Positions 43,892 to 52,682 of a stretch of 64,000 bases of DNA are shown piece after piece. How positions within the stretch are numbered: position 1 is the first letter of the stretch; each line of letters begins with the position of its first letter. The notes beneath the pieces are model-generated. The model worked only from the letters and a program-made list of their open reading frames with translations, did not search any database and was not told where the DNA came from. The position numbers and the translations under genes were made by a program. The DNA comes from Gorillibacterium massiliense. GTDB taxonomy: Bacteria > Bacillota > Bacilli > Paenibacillales > NBRC-103111. Location: NCBI RefSeq assembly GCF_000455485.1, contig NZ_CBQR020000149.1, positions 1-64,000 on the forward strand. Direction: 5' to 3'.

Positions 43892-44341
43892 TTATCGCTG
43901 AATCGGTTCCAACCGGTACGTTGCTTTGCCTTCATCCAGGGATTCGCCGATTTTCTCGATGCGCCAGCCGAAGGATAGCGCCGTCTCCAGCCTTTCCAGC
44001 TGAGCATTCGTCAAGATCGCCGTTACCCCTTCCAGCCCGGGACGCCGGTCGATATGCGGCTCCATGCCGAAGGCCACGTATAGCCAACTGCGAAGGCCGC
44101 CCAGCGTATTAAACTTGATCTGATAGCCTTTGCGCACCGCCGATTCGTAGATCTCCGGCTCCCCAGCCGCGAACACCGCCAGTTCTTCGTAATCGAACTC
44201 AAAGACGCTGTTGTCCTTCGGGAGACCGTTCTTCCTCTTCGCCAGTTCGGCCAGCTCATCCTCGGACCATCCCAGGCCCCGCAGCGATTCGATCAGCAAG
44301 GCGATCTGCTGGGATACTTTAACCGTTGTTTGCTGCGTCAT
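43892..44341 (-). CDS. Hypothetical protein, 149 residues
   Basis: No family is recognised. The protein is soluble, with a helical N-terminal half (VSQQIALLIESLRGLGWSEDELAELAKRK) and a mixed C-terminal half (GLEGVTAILTNAQLERLETALSFGWRIEKI). It has no cysteine, signal peptide or membrane segment. The ATG has an excellent GAAGGAGGGG site. It lies 49 bases after the start-to-end run of the peptide transporter operon and on the same strand, so it may be read through from it. Confidence 0.7.
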   Translation of the reverse strand: MTQQTTVKVSQQIALLIESLRGLGWSEDELAELAKRKNGLPKDNSVFEFDYEELAVFAAGEPEIYESAVRKGYQIKFNTLGGLRSWLYVAFGMEPHIDRRPGLEGVTAILTNAQLERLETALSFGWRIEKIGESLDEGKATYRLEPIQR

Positions 44342-44390
44342 GGTTGTTCCCCTCCTTCAAGCTTGCTTGCCGTTATCCATGGGCAATCGT

Positions 44391-45302
44391 TTATGCCTTG
44401 GCAACGAAATGTCCCTTGCTTACCTCTACTAATACTGCCGATTCCGCATCCCAGTCATGGGGTTGATAAATAATCCGCTTGCTTTCCGCATGCGGGTCCG
44501 GCACGGGGATTGCGGACAGAAGAGCCTGCGTATACGGATGGAGCGGGTTCTCATATAGTTCATCGCTGTCGGCCAGCTCGACCAGGCGTCCGCGATACAT
44601 CACGCCGATCCGGTCGGAAATATGGCGCACCATCGACAGGTCGTGGGCGATGAACAAATACGTGAGCCCGAACTCATCCTGCAAATCCTCCAGCATATTG
44701 ACGACCTGCGCCTGAACGGACACGTCCAGCGCCGAGATTGGCTCGTCGCAGACAACGAACTCCGGCCGCACCGACAAGGCACGGGCAATCGAGATGCGCT
44801 GGCGCTGTCCGCCGCTGAACTCATGGGGATAACGGTACAGGTGCTCGCGCTTTAGTCCCACCTTCTCCAGCAGCGTGGAGATGACTTCCTTGCGCTCTTC
44901 GCCGTTACGGTACAACCCGTGAATATTCATCGGCTCGCCGATCAGTTCCAGCACGTTCATGCTCGGATTGAGCGACGAATACGGATCCTGGAAGATCGAT
45001 TGGATCCGTCTCCGAAAAGGTTTCAACCGCTTCTCTCCGAGCTTCGACAACTCTTGTCCGTCGAAACGAACTTCTCCGTCCGAATAATCGTACAGTCGCA
45101 AAAGGCAGCGCCCTACCGTCGATTTGCCGCTTCCCGATTCTCCGACGAGCCCGAAGGTCTCGCCCCGGCGAATCTCGAAGCTGACGCCGTCCACCGCCTT
45201 AAGCACGTCCGTTGCTCTTCCCCAAACGTCGCGGTTCTTGACGAAATGCTTCTTCAGGCCGCGGACATCTACTAATGGCTCAGGATAAGGCTTCACCGTC
45301 AC
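44391..45302 (-). CDS. Oligopeptide ABC importer ATPase, OppF/DppF type
   Basis: The 303-residue ATPase has Walker [10 protein letters not shown], signature FSGGQRQRI, Walker [13 protein letters not shown] and the C-terminal oligopeptide motif [19 protein letters not shown]. The last motif is truncated relative to many OppF proteins: the usual Cys-rich HPRC..A..C block is absent, as is common for DppF/OppF partners. It overlaps the oppD-type gene by 23 bases and is the last gene of the operon. Confidence 0.93.
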   Translation of the reverse strand: MTVKPYPEPLVDVRGLKKHFVKNRDVWGRATDVLKAVDGVSFEIRRGETFGLVGESGSGKSTVGRCLLRLYDYSDGEVRFDGQELSKLGEKRLKPFRRRIQSIFQDPYSSLNPSMNVLELIGEPMNIHGLYRNGEERKEVISTLLEKVGLKREHLYRYPHEFSGGQRQRISIARALSVRPEFVVCDEPISALDVSVQAQVVNMLEDLQDEFGLTYLFIAHDLSMVRHISDRIGVMYRGRLVELADSDELYENPLHPYTQALLSAIPVPDPHAESKRIIYQPHDWDAESAVLVEVSKGHFVAKA

Positions 45303-46320
45303 TTGCTGCGCCTCCTTCCTTAAGGGAACCGTTTCGAATCTGTGCTTGAACCGTCTCGTCGTTTAACCAACACATCGACCGATGTCCCTCGCCGATGGTA
45401 AAATGCGGCGGCAGTTCCGCGCACTTCGTCATGGCATGGGGGCATCGATCGCGGAACGGGCAGCCCTGGGGCGGATCAAGCAGATCGGGCGGCGACCCTT
45501 CGATGGGCACCAGGCGCGTGCGCCCTTTGCCTTCGCGCTGCGGAATCGAGTGAAGCAGCCCTTGGGTGTAAGGATGCTTGGAACGGTAGAAAATATCGTC
45601 CACCGTGCCTTCCTCCATGACCATTCCGCCGTACATGACGATGACCCGGGAGCACACTTGTGCCACCACACCCAAATCGTGAGTGATCAGCGCGATGGAT
45701 GCATTCGTCTTCGCCTTCAATTCTTTTAACAGATCAAGAATTTGCGCTTGAATGGTCACGTCCAGGGCGGTGGTCGGTTCGTCGGCGATCAGCAGCTCCG
45801 GCCGGCACGACAGCGCCATTGCGATCATGACGCGCTGCCGCATCCCACCGCTGAATTCGTGGGGATATTGCCGCACGCGCTTCTCCGGCTCGGGGATACC
45901 CACCTGTCGCAGCATCTCGATGGCCTCTTTCAATGCTTCCGTCCGGCCAAGCCCGCGATGGCGCCGGATGACTTCCGTCATCTGCTGGCCGATCCGTTTC
46001 ACCGGATTAAGCGAGGTCATCGGGTCCTGGAAGACCATGGCCATCCGGTTTCCGCGGATTTTCCGCCATTTGCTCTCGGGTAGACCGATCACGCTTTCTC
46101 CTGCGAAGCGGATATCGCCACCGGTTATTTCGCCGGGAGGCTGAATCAAGGCCATGATCGCTTTGGCGGTTACGCTTTTGCCGCTGCCGGACTCGCCGAC
46201 GATGCCCACCGTCTCTTCGTAGTCGATATGCAGGCTTACGCCTCGTACCGCTTTATTTTCGCCATCGCGTGTATGGAAAGACACTTGCAGGTTATCCACC
46301 TCAAGCAGTCTGTTTGTCAT
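45280..46320 (-). CDS. Oligopeptide ABC importer ATPase, OppD/DppD type
   Basis: The 346-residue ATPase has Walker [10 protein letters not shown], signature FSGGMRQRV, Walker [15 protein letters not shown]-terminal oligopeptide/dipeptide domain contains [14 protein letters not shown], the four-cysteine motif that binds an Fe-S cluster in relatives. I start at ATG 46320 (MTNRLL), nine bases after AAAGGAG, instead of the TTG three codons earlier. It works as heterodimer with the OppF-type subunit. Confidence 0.94.
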   Translation of the reverse strand: MTNRLLEVDNLQVSFHTRDGENKAVRGVSLHIDYEETVGIVGESGSGKSVTAKAIMALIQPPGEITGGDIRFAGESVIGLPESKWRKIRGNRMAMVFQDPMTSLNPVKRIGQQMTEVIRRHRGLGRTEALKEAIEMLRQVGIPEPEKRVRQYPHEFSGGMRQRVMIAMALSCRPELLIADEPTTALDVTIQAQILDLLKELKAKTNASIALITHDLGVVAQVCSRVIVMYGGMVMEEGTVDDIFYRSKHPYTQGLLHSIPQREGKGRTRLVPIEGSPPDLLDPPQGCPFRDRCPHAMTKCAELPPHFTIGEGHRSMCWLNDETVQAQIRNGSLKEGGAASDGEALS

Positions 46321-46356
46321 CTGGTCCAACTCCTTTCAGCTACATCGGAACGGCCG

Positions 46357-47202
46357 TCATCTCTTGCCCAGCTTCGGCTCCAGCCCCACGCGAAGCAGAT
46401 CGCCCAGAACATTGAAGCTGAGCACCGTCAGCAGAATAAGCGCGCCGGGGAAAAGCGCCATATAAGGTGCTTGCGTCACGAAGCCCTGGGCGCCGTTCAG
46501 CATGCTCCCCCATGTCGCATTCGGCGGCTGTACCCCGAAGCCGAGGAAACTGAGGGAGGACTCCATCATAATGGCCGAGGCGACATTGTTCGTCGCGCCG
46601 ACGACGATAACCGGAACCAAACCCGGAATAATGTGCCGCACGATAATCCCGAAGTTGCTCTGCCCCGAAGATTTGGCATAGAGCACATATTCCCGTTCGC
46701 GAATGGCAAGGGTCTCGGCGCGGATAATCCGTGCCATATGCATCCACATCAGCGACCCGATAATCAGCACGATGCTGGCAAGATTCGGCTTGAGCATGAC
46801 GCTAAGCAGCAAAATCACGAGAAAGGACGGGATCGATAAGATGATTTCCAATAAACGCATGAGCAGGTTATCGATCCAGCCGCCGAAATAACCGCTCACG
46901 ATGCCGACGCCAACGCCGATAACCGTGGCGAGAATCATCGACGCGAAGCCAACCAGGAGCGACACGCGGCCGCCGTATAGCGCCCGGGTAAAATAATCGC
47001 GTCCGTAATCGTCCGTTCCGAACCAGTGGCTGCCGCTGGGGGCATGCAGACGCTGGGTCACGTCCAGCGCATTCGGGTCATACGAAGACAAGAACGCCAG
47101 TATGGATGCAACGATAAGCACGACAAGAATAGCAAGCGAGAGGATCCCCATTGGGTTTGAGACGATCTCGCGTATTAGGATTCGTCCTTTTGTCCGTTTC
47201 AT
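46357..47202 (-). CDS. Oligopeptide ABC importer permease, OppC/DppC type
   Basis: The 281-residue protein has an N-terminal membrane segment (MGILSLAILVVLIVASILAFLSSYDP), the OppC-N domain and GTDDYGRDYFTRALYG. The permease core ends with the EAA loop (AETLAIREREYVLYAKSSGQSNFGIIVRHIIP). Six membrane segments are expected. It starts five bases after... the oppB-type gene ends at 47207, leaving four bases between them; tight coupling. Confidence 0.94.
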   Translation of the reverse strand: MKRTKGRILIREIVSNPMGILSLAILVVLIVASILAFLSSYDPNALDVTQRLHAPSGSHWFGTDDYGRDYFTRALYGGRVSLLVGFASMILATVIGVGVGIVSGYFGGWIDNLLMRLLEIILSIPSFLVILLLSVMLKPNLASIVLIIGSLMWMHMARIIRAETLAIREREYVLYAKSSGQSNFGIIVRHIIPGLVPVIVVGATNNVASAIMMESSLSFLGFGVQPPNATWGSMLNGAQGFVTQAPYMALFPGALILLTVLSFNVLGDLLRVGLEPKLGKR

Positions 47203-47206
47203 GGGT

Positions 47207-48157
47207 TCACCTCATCGTTTTAATTCGCGGATCGGCAAATCCGTATAACAAGTCCGCAAGCAGATTTCCAATAATCAGGAACAATGCGGAGAATAGCGTA
47301 ATGCCCATAATGACCGGATAATCCATTCCTTTGACAGCCGTCATGCCCAGGGAGCCGATACCGGGCCAGGAGAACACCGTCTCCGTTACGATGGCGCCCG
47401 CGACCAAATCTGCCATCGATAAACCCAGCAGCGTGATGATCGGTAATAATACATGCTTCAAGACGTGCCGGAACAGCACTTGCCATCGGGTAGCGCCGAA
47501 GGCGTATTGGATTTGCACGTAATCTTCTCTTAATTGACCGATTGTGCTGGAACGGATATAGCGGACATAGGTAGATAAGAAACCGAAGGCAAGCACCGAA
47601 CAAGGCATGATGCCGTGCTTGATCACATCTGACGCGGAATTGACGCCGATGGAGCGCATGCCCATGCTTGGAAGCCAGTGCAAGTAAATCGAGAACTGGT
47701 AGATCAGCAAAATGGCCAGCCAGAAGAGCGGCACGGAAATCCCGATATAGGCAACTAGGCTGATCAGTTTATCGGGCCACCGATTGCGGAACGCGCCTGA
47801 AATCAGACCCAGCGGGATTGCGAGCAGCACGCCAAGAGCGAGGGCTGCGCCCATCAAGCCCGCCGTTGCCGGCAACCGATCGAGAATAAGGGTGGCGACC
47901 GGCTGATGGCTGCGAAGAGAATATCCGAAGTTTCCCCGGAACATTTCCTTCAGCCAGATGAAGTATTGAACGTACGCCGGTCTGTCCAACCCGAGATTAT
48001 GCCGCACCCGTTCAATGTCTTCCGCATGCATATTCGGCGTCACAAAAGAGAGCACCGGGTCTCCGGGCGCCATCTTGATCAGCGCGAAGCAGGCAATGGA
48101 GACGAAGAACAATAGCGGCAGCGTCTGCAATAGACGTTTGACAATGAGTTGTCTCAT
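47207..48157 (-). CDS. Oligopeptide ABC importer permease, OppB/DppB type
   Basis: The 316-residue protein begins MRQLIVKRLLQTLPLLFFVSIACFALIKMAPGDPV, diagnostic for DppB/OppB. The EAA loop is STIGQLREDYVQIQYAFGATRWQVLFRHVLK. It forms the translocation pore with the OppC-type subunit. A terminator-like palindrome separates it from the upstream binding-protein gene, so expression of the permease part should be lower. Confidence 0.94.
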   Translation of the reverse strand: MRQLIVKRLLQTLPLLFFVSIACFALIKMAPGDPVLSFVTPNMHAEDIERVRHNLGLDRPAYVQYFIWLKEMFRGNFGYSLRSHQPVATLILDRLPATAGLMGAALALGVLLAIPLGLISGAFRNRWPDKLISLVAYIGISVPLFWLAILLIYQFSIYLHWLPSMGMRSIGVNSASDVIKHGIMPCSVLAFGFLSTYVRYIRSSTIGQLREDYVQIQYAFGATRWQVLFRHVLKHVLLPIITLLGLSMADLVAGAIVTETVFSWPGIGSLGMTAVKGMDYPVIMGITLFSALFLIIGNLLADLLYGFADPRIKTMR

Positions 48158-48184
48158 ATTGTTATCTCCTCAGCTATTAAAAGC

Positions 48185-48211
48185 AAAAAAGCTGGAAATT
48201 CCAGCTTTTTT
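48185..48211. terminator. Bidirectional hairpin between binding protein and permease genes
   Basis: AAAAAA, GCTGG-AAATT-CCAGC, TTTTTT. In the minus direction it lies 129 bases after the binding-protein gene and 28 before the permease gene, so it probably acts as a leaky terminator that keeps the binding protein in excess. Confidence 0.85.
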
Positions 48212-48339
48212 ACCTTCATCAGTAAGTATATGTCGGCCATATCCTTAGCCTGATTACGCTACGGTAAACGTCGCCTGTCCTTTAAAGACGGCGTAAGCCG
48301 TTTATCCTTGGTGAGCTGTGTCTTGTCATGGTATACGGT

Positions 48340-49959
48340 TTATTTCAAATACAGCTTGGACGGATCTTCGAAAATGACGACAGGCTTCAGCACCGCTTCA
48401 TCGATCCCGCCGAAGCGCTTATCGATGGCAACGACTGTCTTTGTGTAGGCGACAGGATAAATGACGGCGTCGCTCGCGATGGTTTCTTGCAGTTGTTTGT
48501 AGGCTTCGCCGCGCTTCGTTGCGTCCGCTTCGCCCGCACCTTTTTCGAACAATTGGTCGACGGTCGGATTCTTGTAGCGGGAATAGTTGGCGTCCCCGTT
48601 CGATTGATACAGAATACGGTAGGCATCGGGATCGTATCCCATAATATAACCCGCATAGGCCAATTCATAATCTTTCGCGGACAAGTCGCCGAACTTTTGT
48701 CCATAAGCGGATGCATCGATCGATTGCAGTTCAACGGTGATGCCGACAGCTTTCAGCTTCTGTTGGACATAGATCGCCGACGCTTCTTGAACCTTATTGC
48801 CGCTGGAAACGATGAAGCGCAGCTTCAAGTTGCTCTCGCCGGCTGCAGCCAGCAATTCCTTCGCTTTGGCAGCATCGTTGTCGTAGGACGTAACGTCATT
48901 GGTCCAGAACAGACCATCCGGAGTAACGAAGGATTTAGCCGGGTCTGCGTACTCGCTGGAGCTGTACACGGTCTGGATCAGTTCATCGCGGCTAAGCGCA
49001 TAGGAGATCGCTTGACGGACCTCTTTCTTTGCCAGCGCGCCGGTATCGCTGTTTTCATTGAACAGCAGGTACGCCAGGCGGCCTTCGTTGTAAGGCTTGA
49101 TGTCGAAGTTTCCGGTTGCCTCGATGGTAGCGACATCCTGCGGATTAATATAGTTCACATTCAGCTCGCCGTTCTGCAGTGCCAGATTCGCTGCGTTCGT
49201 ATCTTTCGCGATGCGGTAGGTAATCGTATCCAGATGCGCTTTGCCGCCGACATAATTGTCGAAGCGTTCGAGGGTGACGTATTCGCCGGGTTTGTAATCT
49301 TTGAACTTAAAGGCGCCTGAACCGATGACGCCGTTCAAATTCTTGTCGCTCTTGTCGATGTTCGCTACATTCTCGAAAATATGCTTCGGAATCGGCGTCA
49401 ACTGCACAAGGGTCGCTTCGAATGCTGGATTCACCTGCGGCAGCTTGAAGTCTACCGTCACATCGTCTACTTTGACGGCTTCAACCGGTTTTCCGCCGAA
49501 CAGAAGGTTGGAGCGGAAGAAGCTGTTTTGCTTCTCGTCCAGAATCGTGTTGAAGGTGAACACGACATCGTCAGCCGTTAGCGGCTGGCCGTCATGCCAA
49601 GTCAATCCGCTTTTAAGCTTCAGGGTATAGGTTAGATTGTCTGCGGAGGGTGTAAGGCTTTCCGCCAGGTAATAGGTCTTTTTGCCGTTATTTACTTGAA
49701 AAAGCGGCGCGAACAGCGCTTGGTCGATGGTCAAGCTGACGCGGTCGCCTGCATAGATCGGATTCAAGCTCTCGGGATCGGCTCCTACGCCGATGATGAG
49801 ATTTCCGCCGTCTTTAATGGTTCCGGCATTTGGTTCAGCCGATGTTCCAGCCGATGCGGACGGAGCCGCACTGCCTTCATTGTTGGTTTTGCCGGAGCAA
49901 GCGCCAAGAACGAGCACTAGCACAGCAAGGATCAGTACACTCGAAAATCTTTTAGACAT
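48340..49959 (-). CDS. Oligopeptide-binding lipoprotein, OppA/DppA type (SBP family 5)
   Basis: The 539-residue solute-binding protein has a lipoprotein signal (VLILAVLVLVLGAC) and an Ala/Ser-rich linker. The family 5 fold follows with GGNLIIGVGADPESLNPIY, YTLKLKSGLTWHDGQPLTADDVVFTF and FKLPQVNPAFEATL. Ligands of the family include peptides, nickel chelates and sugars; nothing in the operon fixes which. I start at ATG 49959 after GGAGGGGAA. It is the first gene of the operon, with its own promoter. Confidence 0.95.
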   Translation of the reverse strand: MSKRFSSVLILAVLVLVLGACSGKTNNEGSAAPSASAGTSAEPNAGTIKDGGNLIIGVGADPESLNPIYAGDRVSLTIDQALFAPLFQVNNGKKTYYLAESLTPSADNLTYTLKLKSGLTWHDGQPLTADDVVFTFNTILDEKQNSFFRSNLLFGGKPVEAVKVDDVTVDFKLPQVNPAFEATLVQLTPIPKHIFENVANIDKSDKNLNGVIGSGAFKFKDYKPGEYVTLERFDNYVGGKAHLDTITYRIAKDTNAANLALQNGELNVNYINPQDVATIEATGNFDIKPYNEGRLAYLLFNENSDTGALAKKEVRQAISYALSRDELIQTVYSSSEYADPAKSFVTPDGLFWTNDVTSYDNDAAKAKELLAAAGESNLKLRFIVSSGNKVQEASAIYVQQKLKAVGITVELQSIDASAYGQKFGDLSAKDYELAYAGYIMGYDPDAYRILYQSNGDANYSRYKNPTVDQLFEKGAGEADATKRGEAYKQLQETIASDAVIYPVAYTKTVVAIDKRFGGIDEAVLKPVVIFEDPSKLYLK

Positions 49960-50012
49960 GTGATTCCCCTCCATGATTTAGATATAACCTTAAGATGTTC
50001 TTTATTTCTGAT

Positions 50013-50041
50013 ATAATATAGTGTTTTACTCGGAATTTCAA
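50013..50041 (-). promoter_or_regulatory. Promoter of the oligopeptide transporter operon
   Basis: On the minus strand: TTGAAA (50041-50036), 17 bases, TATTAT (50018-50013), about 55 bases before the start codon. Confidence 0.75.
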
Positions 50042-50073
50042 GAGAACACGCAATTTGAAATACTTTCCAGCCC

Positions 50074-51210
50074 TCACCCACTGGGTTGACTCTTCCCGCT
50101 TGTTTGACTTTTCCCACTGGTTTGACCCTGTTGTCCGGAGCTTTTTCGGAAAGTCGAGACCAGCAAATAGATCAGCGGGATACACTCTACCATCACCCAG
50201 AAAACGTTCAGCGCCAAGGAGTTGTAATCTCTTTGATACCGGGTTGGATTGCGTGAATATTGGAAGGCATCAATCGTGACGCTGCCGGCCAGCAGCGGGA
50301 AGAGCGGTTCAATAGCAGGCAGGCGGAAGATTTGACCGAGGCAGCGGGAGGCGACGTAGATCAGAAACGAGCTGTGCATAAAAATGGAGGCAGCCCATAA
50401 TCCCATAAGCAGAGGGTCTGCGTTTCCCAAGAGTCCGGTGAATGATGAGCTGCGGATCATATCCAGCAGCGGATATTGCAGATCACCTCCGAGTTTAGGT
50501 CCAAAATTGAGCAAGGTCATCGTCCATTGTCCGAGGAGTGCGAGTAAAATTAAAATGCTCGAGACGAACAGGTTGCGTACGACTCCCTTTTCAAAGCGGA
50601 TGTCCGGGGCAATGAAGAGAAAGACGACCCATTCGGCGAGAAATGAGGTGACAACGATCGAATCTCGAAAGGCCGTACCCAAATCGTGATGGGTGATCAG
50701 CGCGGGCAGCATGTGAGGATCGGCACTTCCCGCAAAAAGAGTCATGGTGAGGATAAGCCCGATCACGAAAAGGATGAACAAGCCGTCTGCAATGTAGACA
50801 AGGGTGCTGAAACCCCAACGGGCCGTCAGGAAGATGACAAGGCCAACGGCTAGTTGGACGAGCCAACTGGGAGTTTCGCGCATATAATTCGACCCGAAAT
50901 AAAGCGTGAAACCCTCGATATCCAACGACGAAAAGGCTAAACACCAAAAGGACAGGACGATCAGAATGGCGGTGTGGGCCCACCGGCTAATAATGGTTTC
51001 TCCAAACTGGACCCATGGCGTATCCGGATGCTTCATTCCCAGCCGTACAGAACACCATAACAGCACCATGCTCCAGACAAAACCGAGCAGGATAGCAAGC
51101 CAGCCGCTATAGCCCGAGCTTTTTAGGAGCGGGCCAATCAGATAAGTAAGCGGCTGGGAGGTCAAGTAGATAAACGCAAAGCGGCTGAGCTGCCAGGGCA
51201 TTTTGAACAA
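50074..51210 (-). CDS. Spore germination permease, GerAB type
   Basis: GerAB-type proteins are ten-segment amino-acid/polyamine/organocation-like membrane proteins that sense germinants in the spore inner membrane. The 378-residue protein fits: LSRFAFIYLTSQPLTYLIGPLL at the start, then repeated hydrophobic segments to IPLIYLLVSTF. It ends with a polar tail of imperfect repeats, SGQQGQTSGKSQTSGKSQPSG. Start is TTG 51210, five bases after AGGAGGAGA. Here it is the last gene of the ger operon rather than second. Confidence 0.9.
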   Translation of the reverse strand: MFKMPWQLSRFAFIYLTSQPLTYLIGPLLKSSGYSGWLAILLGFVWSMVLLWCSVRLGMKHPDTPWVQFGETIISRWAHTAILIVLSFWCLAFSSLDIEGFTLYFGSNYMRETPSWLVQLAVGLVIFLTARWGFSTLVYIADGLFILFVIGLILTMTLFAGSADPHMLPALITHHDLGTAFRDSIVVTSFLAEWVVFLFIAPDIRFEKGVVRNLFVSSILILLALLGQWTMTLLNFGPKLGGDLQYPLLDMIRSSSFTGLLGNADPLLMGLWAASIFMHSSFLIYVASRCLGQIFRLPAIEPLFPLLAGSVTIDAFQYSRNPTRYQRDYNSLALNVFWVMVECIPLIYLLVSTFRKSSGQQGQTSGKSQTSGKSQPSG

Positions 51211-51242
51211 TGAGGTCTCCTCCTATGCCATTCCTTCTGCCA

Positions 51243-51434
51243 TTAATCGACCCACCCGAATAGCTTGACAATGATGCCGTTCGGGTTCGGCCACCATGGA
51301 ACAAACACGGCCATCAGGTTCCACAGCGTAAAGAATGCCCATATCCCACCCCATTTCCACTTCATGCGGGCCGGTTGTTTCTTTAGGCGTTTCCACTCCA
51401 GAAGCACAAATGCCGAAAAAATCAAAGCAAGCAT
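51243..51434 (-). CDS. Small membrane protein inside the ger operon
   Basis: The 63-residue protein has two hydrophobic stretches (MLALIFSAFVLLEW and GGIWAFFTLWNLMAVFVPWW) separated by a basic loop KRLKKQPARMKWKWG, so it likely spans the membrane twice. It starts at ATG 51434 after GGAGAAGG. It lies between the gerAC- and gerAB-type genes on the same strand, 46 and 32 bases from them. Small GerD/GerAD-like extra subunits with two membrane helices occur in some germinant receptors; this may be one. Confidence 0.75.
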   Translation of the reverse strand: MLALIFSAFVLLEWKRLKKQPARMKWKWGGIWAFFTLWNLMAVFVPWWPNPNGIIVKLFGWVD

Positions 51435-51480
51435 AATCCTTCTCCTCGGGTCTCCCTGTTCATCAGCAGGCGCATCAGCG

Positions 51481-52682
51481 TTAATTGGTCTCCACCTCGA
51501 CCAGCTCATCACCGATATTTTGAATTTTGATATCCGTCATGACATCAATTTTGGCATTGCTCCGATAATAATCTTTCCACTGGGGACCCAGCTCGCTCCA
51601 CAGGCGCGGATAGCTCCAATCCAGTAAACTGCCGAGCCGCAGCACATCCACCCCCGCCTTTTTCGTTGCGGCAAGGGCTTTCCGCAAATCGTTGCCCACT
51701 TGTTTATCCAACCCGGCTTCAATTTGTTTATTGGTTTCCAAGCTGTCTTGATGCTTCTCCGTATGCAGGGCGAGAATATCGGCCCGGCCGATCAACTTGA
51801 CGGTAAATTCGGGGCCTTCTTTCGTTATCCGCGCACTTCTTTTCGAGCGTACTTTCGTTAGCCGTACGCTGGCTCTATTTTTACCTTCATTCCAAGTGAC
51901 CGTGTATACCGGAACCTTCAATTGTTCCAGAGCCCAGGTCAAAGCGCGTGCTTCCTTCAACGGAAGGGTTGAGCGAAGTTTTTTGTCTTGGAACAGGGCG
52001 GCTCCCTGAATCCCGACCCACCTCTCGGTTGTTTTTGTTTTTCCCTGAAAGAATCCGGGTTTGTCGGTTATAGAGAGATAGGGGAGCGCGAAACCTTCTC
52101 CGGACAAATCCGTCATCAGGCTCCTTCTGGCATCGGTTCGAAGCATGCTGTACTGCGTAAAAAACCGGGTGAGGACCTCGGACGGAAGTTGTTCGAATAA
52201 AGGCGTCAACTTCCCAATCTCTTTTGCTTTGCCTGGGGCGGCCAAAAGGATGATGTCCAAGTGGAAGGGAGGAGCGATCTTTATCCATTCCAGCAGCTCG
52301 TCGATGCCGGACTCCGCATACTCCCGACCGACAACGACTACTCGGATATGGCTCAGATTAACCCGCCGCGTCAAATCCTTTTGCATGGAATAAAGGGCTT
52401 CTGGAAGGGAGGAGCCGGATTTTGTAATAAGAGTATAGGGCCCTCCGCCGCCCCCACCCCACCCCCGCCTCCACTTCCCCCTCCCCCTCCACCAGATGAT
52501 TGCTGGCTCGAGCTAAGACGATTGGAAAGCGTAAAGGCGACGGTGAGTTCCACCGGATCCTTTTTTCCCTTATCGACGTACATGGAGTACGCAAAGGCGC
52601 GTTGGTTGATCTCGACGCGCGAGCCGCAGCCAGCTAAGACGAATATCAATAAGACCGACAGAACGAGCTTTGGCACCTTCAT
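51481..52682 (-). pseudogene. Spore germination lipoprotein, GerAC type, split by a frameshift
   Basis: The N-terminal part starts at ATG 52682 (MKVPKLVLSVLLIFVLAGC, a lipoprotein signal) and reads RVEINQRAFAYSMYVDKG, typical for Ger(x)C proteins. At about 52440-52495 comes a G-rich tract encoding almost only glycine, and the frame then runs out. The continuation lies one frame over: GGGPYTLITKSGSSLPEAL, then YSMQKDLTRRVNLSHIRVVVVG to the normal end (51481). The span is 1202 bases, one short of a multiple of three; one added G gives a 400-residue protein of normal length. It may be a real mutation, a switchable tract or a sequencing error. Confidence 0.9.

Noticed and set aside
48328-49320. 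330-codon plus-strand frame opposite the peptide-binding protein gene
   Set aside because: Shadow frame with no ribosome binding site or family features.
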